A stretch of 64,000 bases of DNA, from the NCBI GenBank assembly GCA_025024175.1, contig QCXZ01000086.1, forward strand, positions 13,296,245-13,360,244, written 5' to 3'. Positions within the stretch are counted from its first letter, which is position 1. Every line of letters starts with the position of its first letter. A program made the position numbers and the translations under genes. This DNA comes from Rhyzopertha dominica. Lineage: Eukaryota; Arthropoda; Insecta; Coleoptera; Bostrichidae. Below, one piece after another: positions 21,796 to 32,636 of the stretch. Under the pieces are notes generated by a model. The model saw only the letters and a list, made by a program, of their open reading frames with translations. It was not told where the DNA came from and made no database searches.

Positions 21796-24222
21796 CTGTG
21801 TACCAGCAGATACCGTAACATAACTGTAAAAGTTGTTCTTGTGGTGCGATTTTGTGAAAACGCTTGGTGCCACAAGTCACCTCTTAAAAGTTTGTAATTT
21901 TTTATAGTTCAAATTTATGCCAAATAGAATAGAATGAACAAAATCTAACTACGTGAAGAAATGCCTTATATGAGTTATTCACTATTTGCTTTGTCGCCAC
22001 CAATAAGTTTGCCAACAAATGTCACACAGTAATTGAGCACTCTTACATTTAAGGCTGGCAAATTTGGCAACATTTTTGGGTCAGCAAATTGGTTATACGC
22101 CAGTGAAAATGCTCTCAAACACATTCGACGGTACCTACAAATCCTATACAACAAGACGAGCGAAATGGAAAGTAAACAGAGATAGAGACGGAGAGACAGA
22201 AATGAGCAAAGGAGAATAGGAGGGCAGATGCCCTCAGTGCCATCTATGCGGAACTCTGCGAGCTAGGCGGTCTAGTGCAGGTTTATTTTATTTAAGAAAT
22301 GAGCAAATTTGACCTTCAATAAAATAATTCAAAAAAACGAAACATGGAGCGCCATCTCTTGAACATTTTTTAACTCAATGACCCAATAGCTTAATAAATG
22401 ACCACTATAGTGTATAAACACAGCCTTAATTTGGTGTAAATCACCTGCATTGAGCAAAGCTCTTCTAAACTGGCAGAGTGGTGGCACCACCTACTGGGTC
22501 GTATGAAATTACTAAGCCAAGCTTGTTGCCGCCTATCATTTTGGCGCTGATTATGAATTTCAAAGTTTCAGTCACGCCTCCCTACCTAGCAGTTTTATAG
22601 CAGTACTATGCAGGCATTTGTAACATTTTACAAATTTTCTATTGAATTTCTAACAGAGCAAAAAATTAAGCTTCATCCCATTGTCTTACCTGACTGGCTT
22701 GAAGTCTTCAGCCGTGCCTCATCAACGCGACAAAGACATGGGTAACTCGATAGGTCCGGGATTATTGGCGTGTTCCAGATCGTCCATAACAAAGTTCGGA
22801 TCTCCTCCTGGAATAATTGCATATGCAGGACATCACATAACAGAAGTTTGATGGTCAAACCCCAGGTGATTCGATATAGTCAGAAATACATTCAAACCCT
22901 TCTAGATTGCTTTTCCCACCTCCCTCGTATTGACCAACAAATATTTTAAGTAGTAATAAATTGCTAGTAAAATTTGGACGCTTGATCTGTTTAACAATTT
23001 TGATGTAAATTCTTATTGCCAAACCTAGCTATTGTGAATCACATTTGCCGCGGAATGGACAAGTAAAATAGAGAGTTGTGCAAGGTGGAATGTCTATTTC
23101 TATGGAATTTCTACTAGCATATTTAAACGTTACATATTATGTACATACATCGTACCATTCTCAGCCACATCGACCCAGGAAAAGTTGATATGTTTGTCGA
23201 GTCTATAAAAATATTTTAGGGAATCAATTTTAAATAACGTAAATAAATTGGCAGAAAGCAGCGAAGACTTTTGCTGTATTCTGGTATGAGAGACGTTCGA
23301 TTTGCATGAAAATTATTTTTTCAAGCAAATTTAAGTATTTCATATAAATTAAGCAGCGCAATATAAAAACTTTCCAACATTGTTTCCTGGCGTGCAGACA
23401 TTTACAAGAACCCTGAACCTAAATGATGTTAATGAAATTAAAAAAATTGATGATCAGTGGCGTCTAGTTCAATAAATAGAACCTCCTGATGATAAAATTA
23501 TAAATTATGGTATTGAATTGGAATGTTACTATATCACACTGGCAACTTTAAATTTAATACCCTATATTTGTAGCACTGCATTCTAACACAGTATGCGAGG
23601 GTTTTCTCAAGAATTAAATTAATTTAATTAACTGACTTACGAAATACATTGTGCAATGGAATTGTTAATAGTTTATTCTTAAGTAACTGTCCTTTTGAAC
23701 CTTCTGAAAGAAGAACGTATAACTCAAATCCACAAAAATAATAAAAGTAAAACAAGTGATGTCAATTTTCAGGATAGATAAGTGTTGATTGACTGATTAT
23801 TTATTTCTCTATCTACAAAAATGAATATTTCTAATATTAATAATATTTAGCATATAACTTTAATTTTGATATTTTTGTTAACATTTATATATTAGTTTTT
23901 ATTTTAAAAGTATGTTTTTTCCATTTTTATTACTTCTTGTATGTACATGCTATCATAATATGTACTTACTTTGAATAAATGTTTATTTAAAAATGTGTAC
24001 TATAAATTTTAAAGGAAATACATAAATAATATAATTTTTGTGTACCTATTAAATATTTTTGCTACTCCTATTTATTAAAACTTTTTTCTGTAAAAATATA
24101 TTATATTAAACTTCATTCTAAAAAGTTGGAACATCAATTTGAAAATTATTTAAAATAAAACCTTTAAACGTAGAAGTTTTAAAAATTATACTTTTAAAGA
24201 TAAAACTTTTATAAATCACGTT
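21796..24222. other. Anonymous 2.4-kb stretch
   Basis: No domain is recognised. A moderately GC-rich patch at 22660-22900 has short open frames on both strands without similarity I can name. The segment from about 23300 to 24200 is very AT-rich. Confidence 0.4.
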
Positions 24223-24638
24223 TCATTTCTGTACTCCTGTTAGCGCCAAGTTTAAACTATTGTAAGCACTTGTCATAGGCGCGTCGAAGGTAGTGAGTAA
24301 AATTTTGCCGGCCGAATCCTGTTGTCGTGCCTCCCATAGTTTCGTCAGCGATTCCAGAAATGAACTCTGGCGGCGAGGAAAACGATTCCATTGGGTTTCT
24401 TCTTTAATCCCTTCGTCCCCCATCCTATTGTCCGAGATTCCCTAAAAGGAAGAGAAGCTCTGGCACCCTCTGCATCATCGGGATAGGTCACTGTCATGCA
24501 ATTAAAAGTAGAATTCCAAATACAGTCCACAGAATATTCAAAAACCGAACCGGCGCTTTTAGAAATTATGCCATATTTTTGTGGTAGACTTAGAAAAATC
24601 CATCGAAATTCAACGTGAGTTTCAACTCTTAAGGACAA
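24223..24638 (-). other. Unidentified GC-richer coding-like segment
   Basis: Two overlapping minus-strand frames (24345-24638 and 24223-24423) are open in a patch of higher G+C than its surroundings. The joined sense would need one frameshift near 24400, and the product has no motif I recognise. It abuts the leader of Gypsy copy 1, so it could be host exon sequence, a retroelement segment or chance. No signal peptide or zinc motif is visible. Confidence 0.3.
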
Positions 24639-24870
24639 ACGTCTCCGTCGCCTGCATCAGCCTAATTACTGTGCTGCTCCTTGTACAAGTGGGAGATCAA
24701 CGGAACCAGAAGGACCAGAGGCTCCAGAGGTCAACCCTAATCGTGCTGTTCCTTGCAAAAGTGGGAGATCCACAAACTGGGAAAGACTCAGGTAGGTCTC
24801 TAAGTTATCGAGCTTAATATCTACGCAACTCAAATCAATTCTCAATTCAAATCAATCAATCACTTCAAAA

Positions 24871-25118
24871 CATGGAAGGTCATGTTCATAACACAGATAT
24901 CTTAAACAATTTAAAAATAAATGATGACATCATGTCCGAAGCTTCAGAAGACAGCGTATCTCCACAAGAACTGCCATTACGGTACTGTTTAAATTCATAA
25001 AACCATTCAACGATGATAGAAGTGAAATTAATACTTTCATCCAAAATACAAACAGCGCCTTTTCTCTAGCGACACAGTCACAAACGAACAGTCTATTACT
25101 ATTTGTTTTTTCACAATT
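24871..25118 (+). pseudogene. Gypsy copy 1 gag, 5' part
   Basis: It begins MEGHVHNTDILNNLKIND, the same start as copy 2 at 30785, which supports this ATG. Frame disruptions follow within 120 bases (after PQELP). Similarity to copy 2 continues to TTTCACAATT near 25118 and then stops abruptly at the 2-kb insertion. Confidence 0.7.
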
Positions 25119-27139
25119 GGGTATTTGCCATGTATTTATATTTTATTAAATTACATACTAATAGGTAGCGTCTAATTCACAAAACAGCTGTGACAGCTTA
25201 TAAAATCGAAAAAAAGATGGATCGTAAGGTGTATTTGTAATCCTAAAAATGTGAATATTTAAAGAACCGCCAAAACGTGAACATATTGGCCGTGACGTCA
25301 AATGTCTTGTAAATGGCCCCTTGTTTACATCTGGGGTCAGCGCATCACGCGTCAGCCTCAGCACGTCAATTTATCATTTGTTGTTTGCGTTCATTTTGTG
25401 ACAAGTGAATTAAAATACGCCAAGTAAAAGTGAAGTACTTATGAGTTCTGAAGGTATGTTCATTGTTATGGAATTTGTGAACAGCGACCAGTGGTTCAAC
25501 GCAGCGGACATTAACGTAGCATTGAAAATTTGATCACAATGAGTTGTTGGAAACATGCTATTTGTAAATATAAAAATGTAAGAATCAGAAATGTACCCTA
25601 AACTTGACATTTATTTTAGAGGTCAGAATAAATATAAATTGCCATTTATTTTCGGGATTCTTGAGACTCGTTTCCGGTCTGGCTACCAGTCGAATATATT
25701 GGGAACAGCGTCTTTCTTTATTATAACATTTCCCTCTATTAGCTTAAAACGCATATAATTACTTCTACATCCAACGGATGGGAAGTATTGTATCGCGAAA
25801 AAAATTTCCAAAAATGTTTTTATTTGCTCATTCGCTTTAAAATGGTCAAAAATGCAAAAAAACAAAATTTGAGAAAAAAAATTCTTGTCTGTGTGTGTTG
25901 TTCTGTGGTCTTGTTTGTGGACACGATAACTTTCGAAAGACTTAATATCTGAACTTGAAATCTGGCAAACGTATAAATCTCAGCTACCCAAATCGACCTA
26001 TTGTTTGTGGGGTAAGTAGGGTGTCGGGAAGGGGGCGAAATTGGGGGGTAACTACCCTTTTTGCAAATTTTTATTTTTTTATATTTTTTTCGTTTTAGTA
26101 TATGATTAATAGTATAACTGCGAGTATTATTAGTCCTTATAAATTTTCGGAACAGCAAACGGTTTAGAAAATATTACCAAAAAAGCGTCACTTAAAGAAA
26201 CGGTTTTTCCTAAATATCTCGGAATACATTTAATATATTCAAAAAATGAAAATGCCATCAGATAGGAAATAAAATTTCTCACCAAAAATGTCTTAGAAAA
26301 TTTATCCAAAATTTAGACATTTTCGAAATATTTCCAAAAAACCTATTTTGGACCCTGCTCGTACAATTTTTTTAAAATTTTAATATTATATAGAAAATCA
26401 AAGTTCTGATCAGAAAGCGGTCTTGCAATTTTTTTGTTAAGTTAATAATTTTCGAGTTATTTGGAAAAAAAGCCGATTTTTAAAATGTATGTATTTTTGC
26501 TAATATCACGAGGACTGTTTGTCTTAGAAAAAATGCTCAAAACCTGATTACTAGTCGTATAGTATAAGAAATAAAAACGTAAATGTCATTTTGACAATTG
26601 GATGTGGAAGTATTGATTCAACTTGCATTTTCCATATCCTCTTCAAGCTATAAAAAATTGAAATTGAATGGTAAACACCTATAACCTCAAAAGAATAATA
26701 AAACTTACATTAAGATGATCTTCACAACAGAAAAACAAACTGCGATTTCGGCATGTCACGCCTAGCGGCCTTGAACCACTTTTTCATACGTTGATAATCT
26801 CGAGAAACGGTTACAAAAATTTTGTTAAGGGTACTGACGTACTTTTACAGCCGGGTACAAAACAGCACTTGTTTTGTTTCTCATGTATAATAGATGCTTG
26901 TAAAACTACACAAATCACTTTTTGGTTTCCAAACACCTCACAAAAGCTTTTCCAATATAAGAATGATACTGGGTAATGTTTATGTGACACTTGACGTCAC
27001 GAGTTGAATAACCTTGGATAGAAGCGTTTTGGCAGCGACTCCTAGGATCCGAATTTCAGACCTGAAATTCTCTACTTACAAATGTTTTTTTTGTTTTTTT
27101 AATACGGCCTAAAATATAAATGCACTTCAAGATTCATTA
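25119..27139. mobile_element. 2-kb insertion in Gypsy copy 1 gag
   Basis: Gag similarity between the two Gypsy copies is lost at about 25118 and regained at about 27140, where about 60 bases of target seem to be missing. The insert contains repeat A (25761-26611) and about 600 and 530 bases of unassigned sequence on its sides. No transposase and no clear termini are seen, so it may be composite. Confidence 0.6.
25761..26611 (+). repeat. Repeat A, copy 1 (TIR-type element)
   Basis: It starts ACTTCTACATCCAACGG and ends CAATTGGATGTGGAAGT, imperfect inverted termini. The body is about 80-85 percent identical to the inverted copy at 31777-32636, with matching landmarks (CGATACAATACTTCC, CACAAACAATAGGTCG, GACGCTTTTTTG). 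No ORF is conserved between the copies. Similarity runs about 16 bases past the right terminus, so the true end may be slightly further out. Confidence 0.75.
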
Positions 27140-27850
27140 TAAAACTAAAACTATATTACAGTCAAACAATAAAACATCTGGTACAAGCACATGAACAATT
27201 AGAAACGATAAGGCAACAGAATCATGAAACGATTACGGAATTCTTTAAAAGAGTTGAAAAAGCTAAAAATGATTGTATACAAGCCGAAATTGCTTCTAAC
27301 GACGAAGAACTTCCGGGTATTAAACGTTCAATTCAGCAAACTGCTCTAAGAATTATTCATTGTAAGCCAGAAATTTCACAAATGTTACATGCTCGCGATC
27401 TTAATTCATTAAACGATGCCTATTCAATCGCTTTACGAGAAGAAAAAATAATAAACTATACCACAAACAAAAATCCTCAAATGTACTGTAAAATTTGTAA
27501 AACTAATAATCATAATACGCAAAATTGCAGAAACAAAAGAATATTTAGATCCAGCAATAATAATTATCGACAGGATGTGGGTTATCACAGTCAAAAAAGA
27601 CCGCATTATTCGCAATACAATTCTTAAAACACTTAAGTTCTGCAATTACTGCAAAACACCTGGTCACTTAATCAGTGAGTGTAGAAAACGTCAACACAGA
27701 AACGAAACACAAGCAACCAATTTATATAATCCTCGCGTCAACAGTTTAAACTCGCAAACGTTACCCTTTACAAATGCTCCACATGTATACACCAACAGAA
27801 AACAGAGGCATTCCCCAGCACATTGCAAGCAACAACAATCAGTTCAATGA
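27140..27850 (+). pseudogene. Gypsy copy 1 gag, 3' part with two zinc knuckles
   Basis: The capsid C-terminal region reads HLVQAHEQLETIRQQNHE and FFKRVEKAKND. It is followed by two CCHC zinc knuckles that bind RNA in the nucleocapsid: CKICKTNNHNTQNC near 27485-27530 and CNYCKTPGHLISEC near 27640-27690. The knuckles are in different frames, so a shift lies between 27530 and 27640. Confidence 0.8.
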
Positions 27851-28500
27851 CCCGATAAGCACAAACTTGAAAACACTAACGTTCAATTTAAAAAACTCTC
27901 CAAATCAAAATGTAACTTTTCTAATCGACACGGGCCCAGCAACTTCTCTAATCATGCTTCATTAATTCCACAACAAACGCCTCTAAATAAACAAAGTATC
28001 ATGTATGTTCATGGCATAAATACAAATTCTCCAATCAATAGCTTAGTTACGGCAAATCTTGAACTTTCGATACAAGACATTAAAATCACTCATAAAATTC
28101 ATGTTGTAAACGCCTTCAAAATTAATTCCCATCTTGACGGTTTTTTAGTCTATGATTTCTTAATGTCAAACAATGCATTAATAGATTATCTTAACGACTT
28201 AATAATTATAAACAATCGAAAAATCAAATTCAATAATTCAGTTACTTACAACAATATTAAGTTACCGCAACGATTAGAAAACCACATTCAAATTAATATT
28301 GCAAATAATCTAAAATATGAATTAATTACAAAAAGGCAACTAATTACAGATGTTTATGTACCAGATATTTTAGTCTTAACCATAAATCATACAGCGATTA
28401 TTGCAGACTTAAATTTAAACCCATTTGACGTCGAAATAGAAACACCAACTTTAGAAATTGAGGAAGTCATTCAGCCAGAACAAATAAATTATTATAATGA
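27851..28500 (+). pseudogene. Gypsy copy 1 protease region
   Basis: FLIDTGPATSLI near 27917-27955 is the aspartic protease active site (family form DTGA), with Pro at the position after Gly that is normally Ala/Ser. After a shift, the frame 28001-28612 gives DGFLVYDFLMSNNALIDY, the protease flap/C-terminal ILGxDFL block with Val for Gly. The same frame runs on into the linker before RT. The enzyme would mature Gag-Pol; this copy is unlikely to work. Confidence 0.8.
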
Positions 28501-29516
28501 TCAAGACTCAAAATTTTACAATCAACTCAAAACGAATATATTTATTGCACGAAAATATTCGAACAAGTCACTTAAACGACGAAGAACGTTCAACTTTATT
28601 GAAAATTTGTGAAAAATATAATATATTTCATTTACCAGGAGACATTTTAACGAGTACTGATACAATTGAACATACGATACCAACTTCAACTGAAACTCCA
28701 GTAACAGCAAACTTATATCGCTATCCTAAAATGAATGGGCAAGAAGTAAAAAACATAATTTGTCCGTCACATTTACCATGGTCCAGTCCAGTATGGATCG
28801 TTCCAAAAAAAACTAGATTCATCGTCATGGACTACCGAAAGTTAAATTATATCACTATTGGTGACTCATATCCATTTCCTAACATAGATTCAATCTTAGA
28901 TCACCTAGGAAATGCAATTTATTTCTCCACCCTAGATTTAGCTTCGGGGTACCATCAAATCAAAGTATCAGAAAAAGACAAACCAAAAACAGCTTTTTCC
29001 ATCCCTTCAGGTTTATTTGAACTTAACCATATGCCCTTTGGATTAATATCCAGTCCAGCTACTTTCGCAAGATTAATGAATATCGTACTTTCAGAAATAA
29101 CAGGCACAAAATGGTTTTGTGATCTAGACGACATTGTCGTATACGGTTTTTCATCATCAGAAACTAGAAGAAGTTTTCAAAAGGTTACCAGAACATAACT
29201 TAAAATTACAGCCAGGTAAATGCGAATTCTTAGACAAAGAAATTGCATATCTTGGACACATAATTTCTGATGAAGGAATAAATCTGACCCAAACAAAATC
29301 AAAACTATTCTAAACATTAAGTCTCCACAAACGCCAAAAGATATCAAATCTTTTCTCGGATTAGTAGGGTACTACAGAAAATCAATCGCTAAACCACTAA
29401 CTTCGCTTCTTAAAAAAGATACTAAATTCGAATTCTCAGAAAAATGTCACAAAGCTTTTCAACCACTAAAAGATATTTTAACTAGCGACACAATTCTCCG
29501 ATATCCAGACTGATTA
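28501..29516 (+). pseudogene. Gypsy copy 1 reverse transcriptase (truncated)
   Basis: The 233-codon frame to 29198 contains the RT fingers and palm: HLPWSSPVWIVPKK (residues about 92-105), DYRKLN, FSTLDLASGYHQI (first catalytic Asp at 147), KTAFSIPSGLFE, MPFGL and CDLDDIVVYG (Asp 211 and 212). After a shift, 29160-29513 gives LKLQPGKCEFL, LGHIIS, FLGLVGYYRK and the connection domain, ending at LRYPD. RNase H is absent because the junction with copy 2 lies here. Tyr of the usual YLDD signature is Cys-Asp. Confidence 0.88.
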
Positions 29517-29519
29517 GGT

Positions 29520-30390
29520 GTGTTTCGGTCCATTAGAAGATACGTATGAAGATCCTTCTGCCAGTCGCTGAATGGAGTGCTTGCACTGATGCGTAATTTC
29601 TTTAGCAATGAATTATTTTGTCTTTCCACTAAACCATTGGTTTGCGGCCAATAATGTGGTGTATAGTTTTATACCATTATTTTAAACAGAAGGGCTTAAC
29701 CTCTTGGCTGACGAACTGTCTACCGTTGTCAGCAGTTATGGTTCGAGGCAGACCCAGGAGAGAGAATAATTTTCGTAGTTGCTCAATAGTTTCTTTTGCA
29801 GTGATTCGTTCCATGGCCACTACTTTTTTAAATCTGCTATAGTAATCGATGACTACTAGAAGATAGTTGTTGTTTGGCATTGGTCCACAGAAGTTAATTG
29901 CAATGTCGGTCCTAGGTGCAGTCGGGAAAACTCTCATCTTCAAAGGCTGTGGAGCGTTGCTTATTGTAACCAAATTGCATTCGTGACAGATCTTGACGAG
30001 ATTTACTACATCCGAGTCGATCTTGGGCCACCACACTTTGACCGCAGTGAGCGTTTCATGTTTTCTATTCCGGGATGTCCTTTATGGCCAAGGGCTACAA
30101 TATTTGGGCGTAATAGTTTTAGGACAACTATTTTTGTTCCTCTCAGTAAGAGATTCTCGTGGAAACAGAATTCTGTTTTGAAGGACTTGTAGAGTTGAAG
30201 TGATTTTTCATGTTCCCATAATTCGTTGCTGTTGAGACATTCCCGAAGTAGCAAGATCTCGGGATCATTTTTTTGACATTTCATTTAATTCATTAATAGT
30301 CACGGCAGGAGCGTCTGTTGACGCTGTGGTTTCGATAATTAAATGTGCAATATCGTCTTCAAATAGCTCTGTTGTTTGTCGTTTGTAAGT
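29520..30390 (-). pseudogene. Gypsy copy 2 integrase
   Basis: The zinc-binding HHCC domain is seen as LGHKGHPGIENMKRSLR followed, one shift later, by WWPKID...CHEC. The catalytic core starts at IAINFCGPMP, where family members usually have Asp at the N (residue 48 of frame 29677-30036), so the first catalytic Asp appears replaced. The second Asp is present in TADNGRQF (residue 103), and the Glu is present in GLVERQN, reached in another frame near 29626. The enzyme would insert cDNA; with the D-to-N change and three shifts it is dead. Confidence 0.85.
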
Positions 30391-30395
30391 AGGTA

Positions 30396-30785
30396 ATCAT
30401 TTTTAGCTTTTTCAACTCTTTTGAAGAATTCCGTAATTGTTTCATGATTCTGTTGCCTTATCGTTTCTAATTGTTCATGTGCTTGCACCAGATGCTTTGT
30501 TTGACTGTAATATAGTTTTAGTTTTTGTTTTAGTTCATGCCAAGATGTTATATCTGTCAGTTCTAGTTCATTTACTACGTTTGTAGATAATTGTGAAACA
30601 AAAAAATAATAATAAACTTGTCGTTTGTGACTGCGCCGCTAGAGAAAAAGCGCTGTTTGTATTTTGGATGAAAGTATTGATTTCAGTTCTTGTGGAGATA
30701 CGCTATCTTCTGAAGTTTCGGACATGATGTCATTATTTATTTTTAAATTTTTTAAGATATCTGTGTTATGAACATGACCTTCCAT
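30396..30785 (-). pseudogene. Gypsy copy 2 gag fragment
   Basis: Starts MEGHVHNTDILKNLKINN and, after a shift, gives AAQSQTTSLLL...LTDITSWHELKQKLKLYYSQ and FFKRVEKAKND, a retrotransposon capsid pattern. It keeps the ~90 bases that the insertion removed from copy 1, so it shows the uninterrupted gag layout. Confidence 0.75.
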
Positions 30786-30971
30786 GTTTTGATGTGATTG
30801 ATTGATTGTGATTTGAATTGATTTGAGTTTGAGTTGCGTAGATATTAAGATCGATAATTTAGAGACTTACCTGAGTCCTTCCCAGTTTGTGGATCTCCCA
30901 CTTTTTGTAAGGAGCAGCACAGTAGTTTGGGCTGATGCAGGATGGTTGATGCAGGCGACACCCGGAACTTA

Positions 30972-31490
30972 TCCCATGAACTGACACCAATTTTTCACTG
31001 TTGTATTCCTCACTTGGAAAACACAGTTTTTAATAAACGTTTATTTCTGACAACAGGGCAGCTTTTATAAGTGAAAAGCTCCGTAAACACTGCAGAGTGA
31101 AGTGCACAGTTTCTAACACTGATTTACACTTGTATTTGACATGAACTGAATTACAGTATTTTAATTTAAAGAACTTGTTATTATGACAGAAATCCGATGA
31201 ACTGACTGACAGCGTGACGTGCTAGACGGATGGTAATCTGCAACTTACCGTGCTCAACTCGCAATCAACTTATATAGATATTGATAATAGCTGAGCTTGC
31301 AATGTTTATAAAACAATGGCCCTATTGTAAGGGTAGTTTGCTAACAACATAATGGCTGAATTCCTTAGATAATAAGGGCTCAAATGGTACTATTTAGATA
31401 AATAAATTGAAGACGTCATATCTTCGTCATGGTAACAAACTGCTCTGTTTCAATCGTCTCAAAATAAAGCTGTTTTTAAATTTTTAGATA
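30972..31490 (-). repeat. Probable LTR and primer-binding site of Gypsy copy 2
   Basis: On the minus strand, TGGTGTCAGTTCATGGGAT (complement of 30972-30990) directly follows an AT-rich segment and has the TGG start of a tRNA primer-binding site. The ~490 bases beyond it are unlike gag/pol and unique in the window, as expected for a single LTR. The outer LTR boundary could not be fixed, and the second LTR is absent. Confidence 0.5.
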
Positions 31491-31776
31491 CCAGTTTCAG
31501 ACTTTCTTTTTACTTTTTTTTTATTGACTCTCGGTATTACATACCACATTATATAAATATTAATACACCGTAGTGCATAGGTTAATGAAAAACCAATAAA
31601 CAAGCACATAGGTACTTACCGCCATTTGGATTGATTAGGTTTTACTCCTGTCTTAGAATAATGTATGCTTGATAAACGTACTCTAGTTCTATTACCTCTA
31701 CGGTAATCACTCTTTCCCTGATTATTGTCTATGACAAGGTGCAACAGTATAAAAAACCGCTGCAAATTGAATCAAT

Positions 31777-32636
31777 ACTTCCACATCCAATTGTCAAAAT
31801 GACATTTACGTTTTCATTTCTTATACTATACGATTTTGTAATCAGGTTTTGAGCATTTTTTTCTCTTTACACAACACACAACAGTCCTCGTGATATTAGC
31901 AAAAATATATACATTTTTAAAATCGTTTTTTTTCCAAATAGCTCGAAAATTATTAACTTAACAAAAAATTACAAGAGCGCTTTCTGATCAGAAATTTGAG
32001 TTTCTATATAACACCAAAATTTAAAAAAAAATCATATGAGCAGGGTCCAAAATAGGTTTTTGGAAATATTTCGAAAATGTCAAAATTTTGGATAAATTTT
32101 TTAAGACACTTTTTGTGAGAAATTTTATTTCCTATCTGATGGCATTTTCATATTTTGAATATATTAAATATATTCGGAGATATTTAGGAAAAACCGTTTT
32201 CTTTAAGTGACGCTTTTTTGCTAATATCTCTGAACAGTTTGCTGTACCGAAAATTTATGAGAGCTAATAATACTCGCAGTTATACTACTAATCACATACT
32301 AAAACGAAAAAAATATAAGAAAATAAAAATTTGCAAAAAGGGTGTAGTTACCCCCCCCCCAATTTCGCCCTCTTTCGGATAGCCTACTTACCCCACAAAC
32401 AATAGGTCGCTTTGGGTAGTTGAGATTTATACGTTTGCCAAATTTCAAGTTCATATATAAAGTCTTTCGAAAGTTATCGTGTCCACAAACAATGCCACAG
32501 ACACACAGACAAGAAATTTTTTTTGCTCAAATTTTGTTAGTTTGCTTTTTCGGTCATTTTAAAGCGAATGAGCAAATAAAAATTTTTGAAATTTTTTTTC
32601 GCGATACAATACTTCCCAGCCGTTGGATGTGGAAGT
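31777..32636 (-). repeat. Repeat A, copy 2 (inverted)
   Basis: Inverted counterpart of 25761-26611, bounded by ACTTCCACATCCAATTG and CCGTTGGATGTGGAAGT. It sits just outside the LTR side of Gypsy copy 2. Flanking sequences differ from those of copy 1, so the two are separate insertions or were separated by rearrangement. It has a C run at 32351-32360. Confidence 0.75.

Larger units (their letters stand above)
24636..29516 (+). mobile_element. Gypsy-class LTR retrotransposon, copy 1 (defective)
   Basis: In order on the plus strand: leader similar to copy 2 (from about 24636), gag start at 24871, a 2-kb insertion, the rest of gag with two zinc knuckles, protease, RT and part of the RT/RNase H connection. 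The copy ends at about 29516, where it meets copy 2 in opposite orientation. No LTR is recognisable on the left, and RNase H and integrase are missing. Several frames are shifted. The order gag-PR-RT is that of Gypsy-class (Metaviridae-like) elements. Confidence 0.85.
29517..31490 (-). mobile_element. Gypsy-class retrotransposon, copy 2 (internally deleted)
   Basis: Minus-strand copy of the same family: LTR-like end at about 30991-31490, leader, gag start at 30785, then gag fused directly at about 30396 to the segment preceding integrase, and integrase down to 29517. Protease, RT and RNase H are deleted. It lies tail-to-tail with copy 1. Gag and leader similarity to copy 1 is about 90-95 percent. 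Confidence 0.85.

Noticed and set aside
23470..23510. CTGATGA box on the plus strand
   Set aside because: No GAAA at hammerhead spacing and no stem; chance occurrence.
28522..28710. Minus frame inside Gypsy RT
   Set aside because: Shadow of the plus-strand pol gene.
29642..30192. Plus frames across the integrase
   Set aside because: Shadows of the minus-strand integrase, which has recognisable HHCC and DDE blocks.
24636..31490. Envelope gene in the Gypsy copies (endogenous retrovirus)
   Set aside because: No signal peptide, furin-type site or membrane-spanning reading follows integrase; the copies end at each other or at unrelated sequence.
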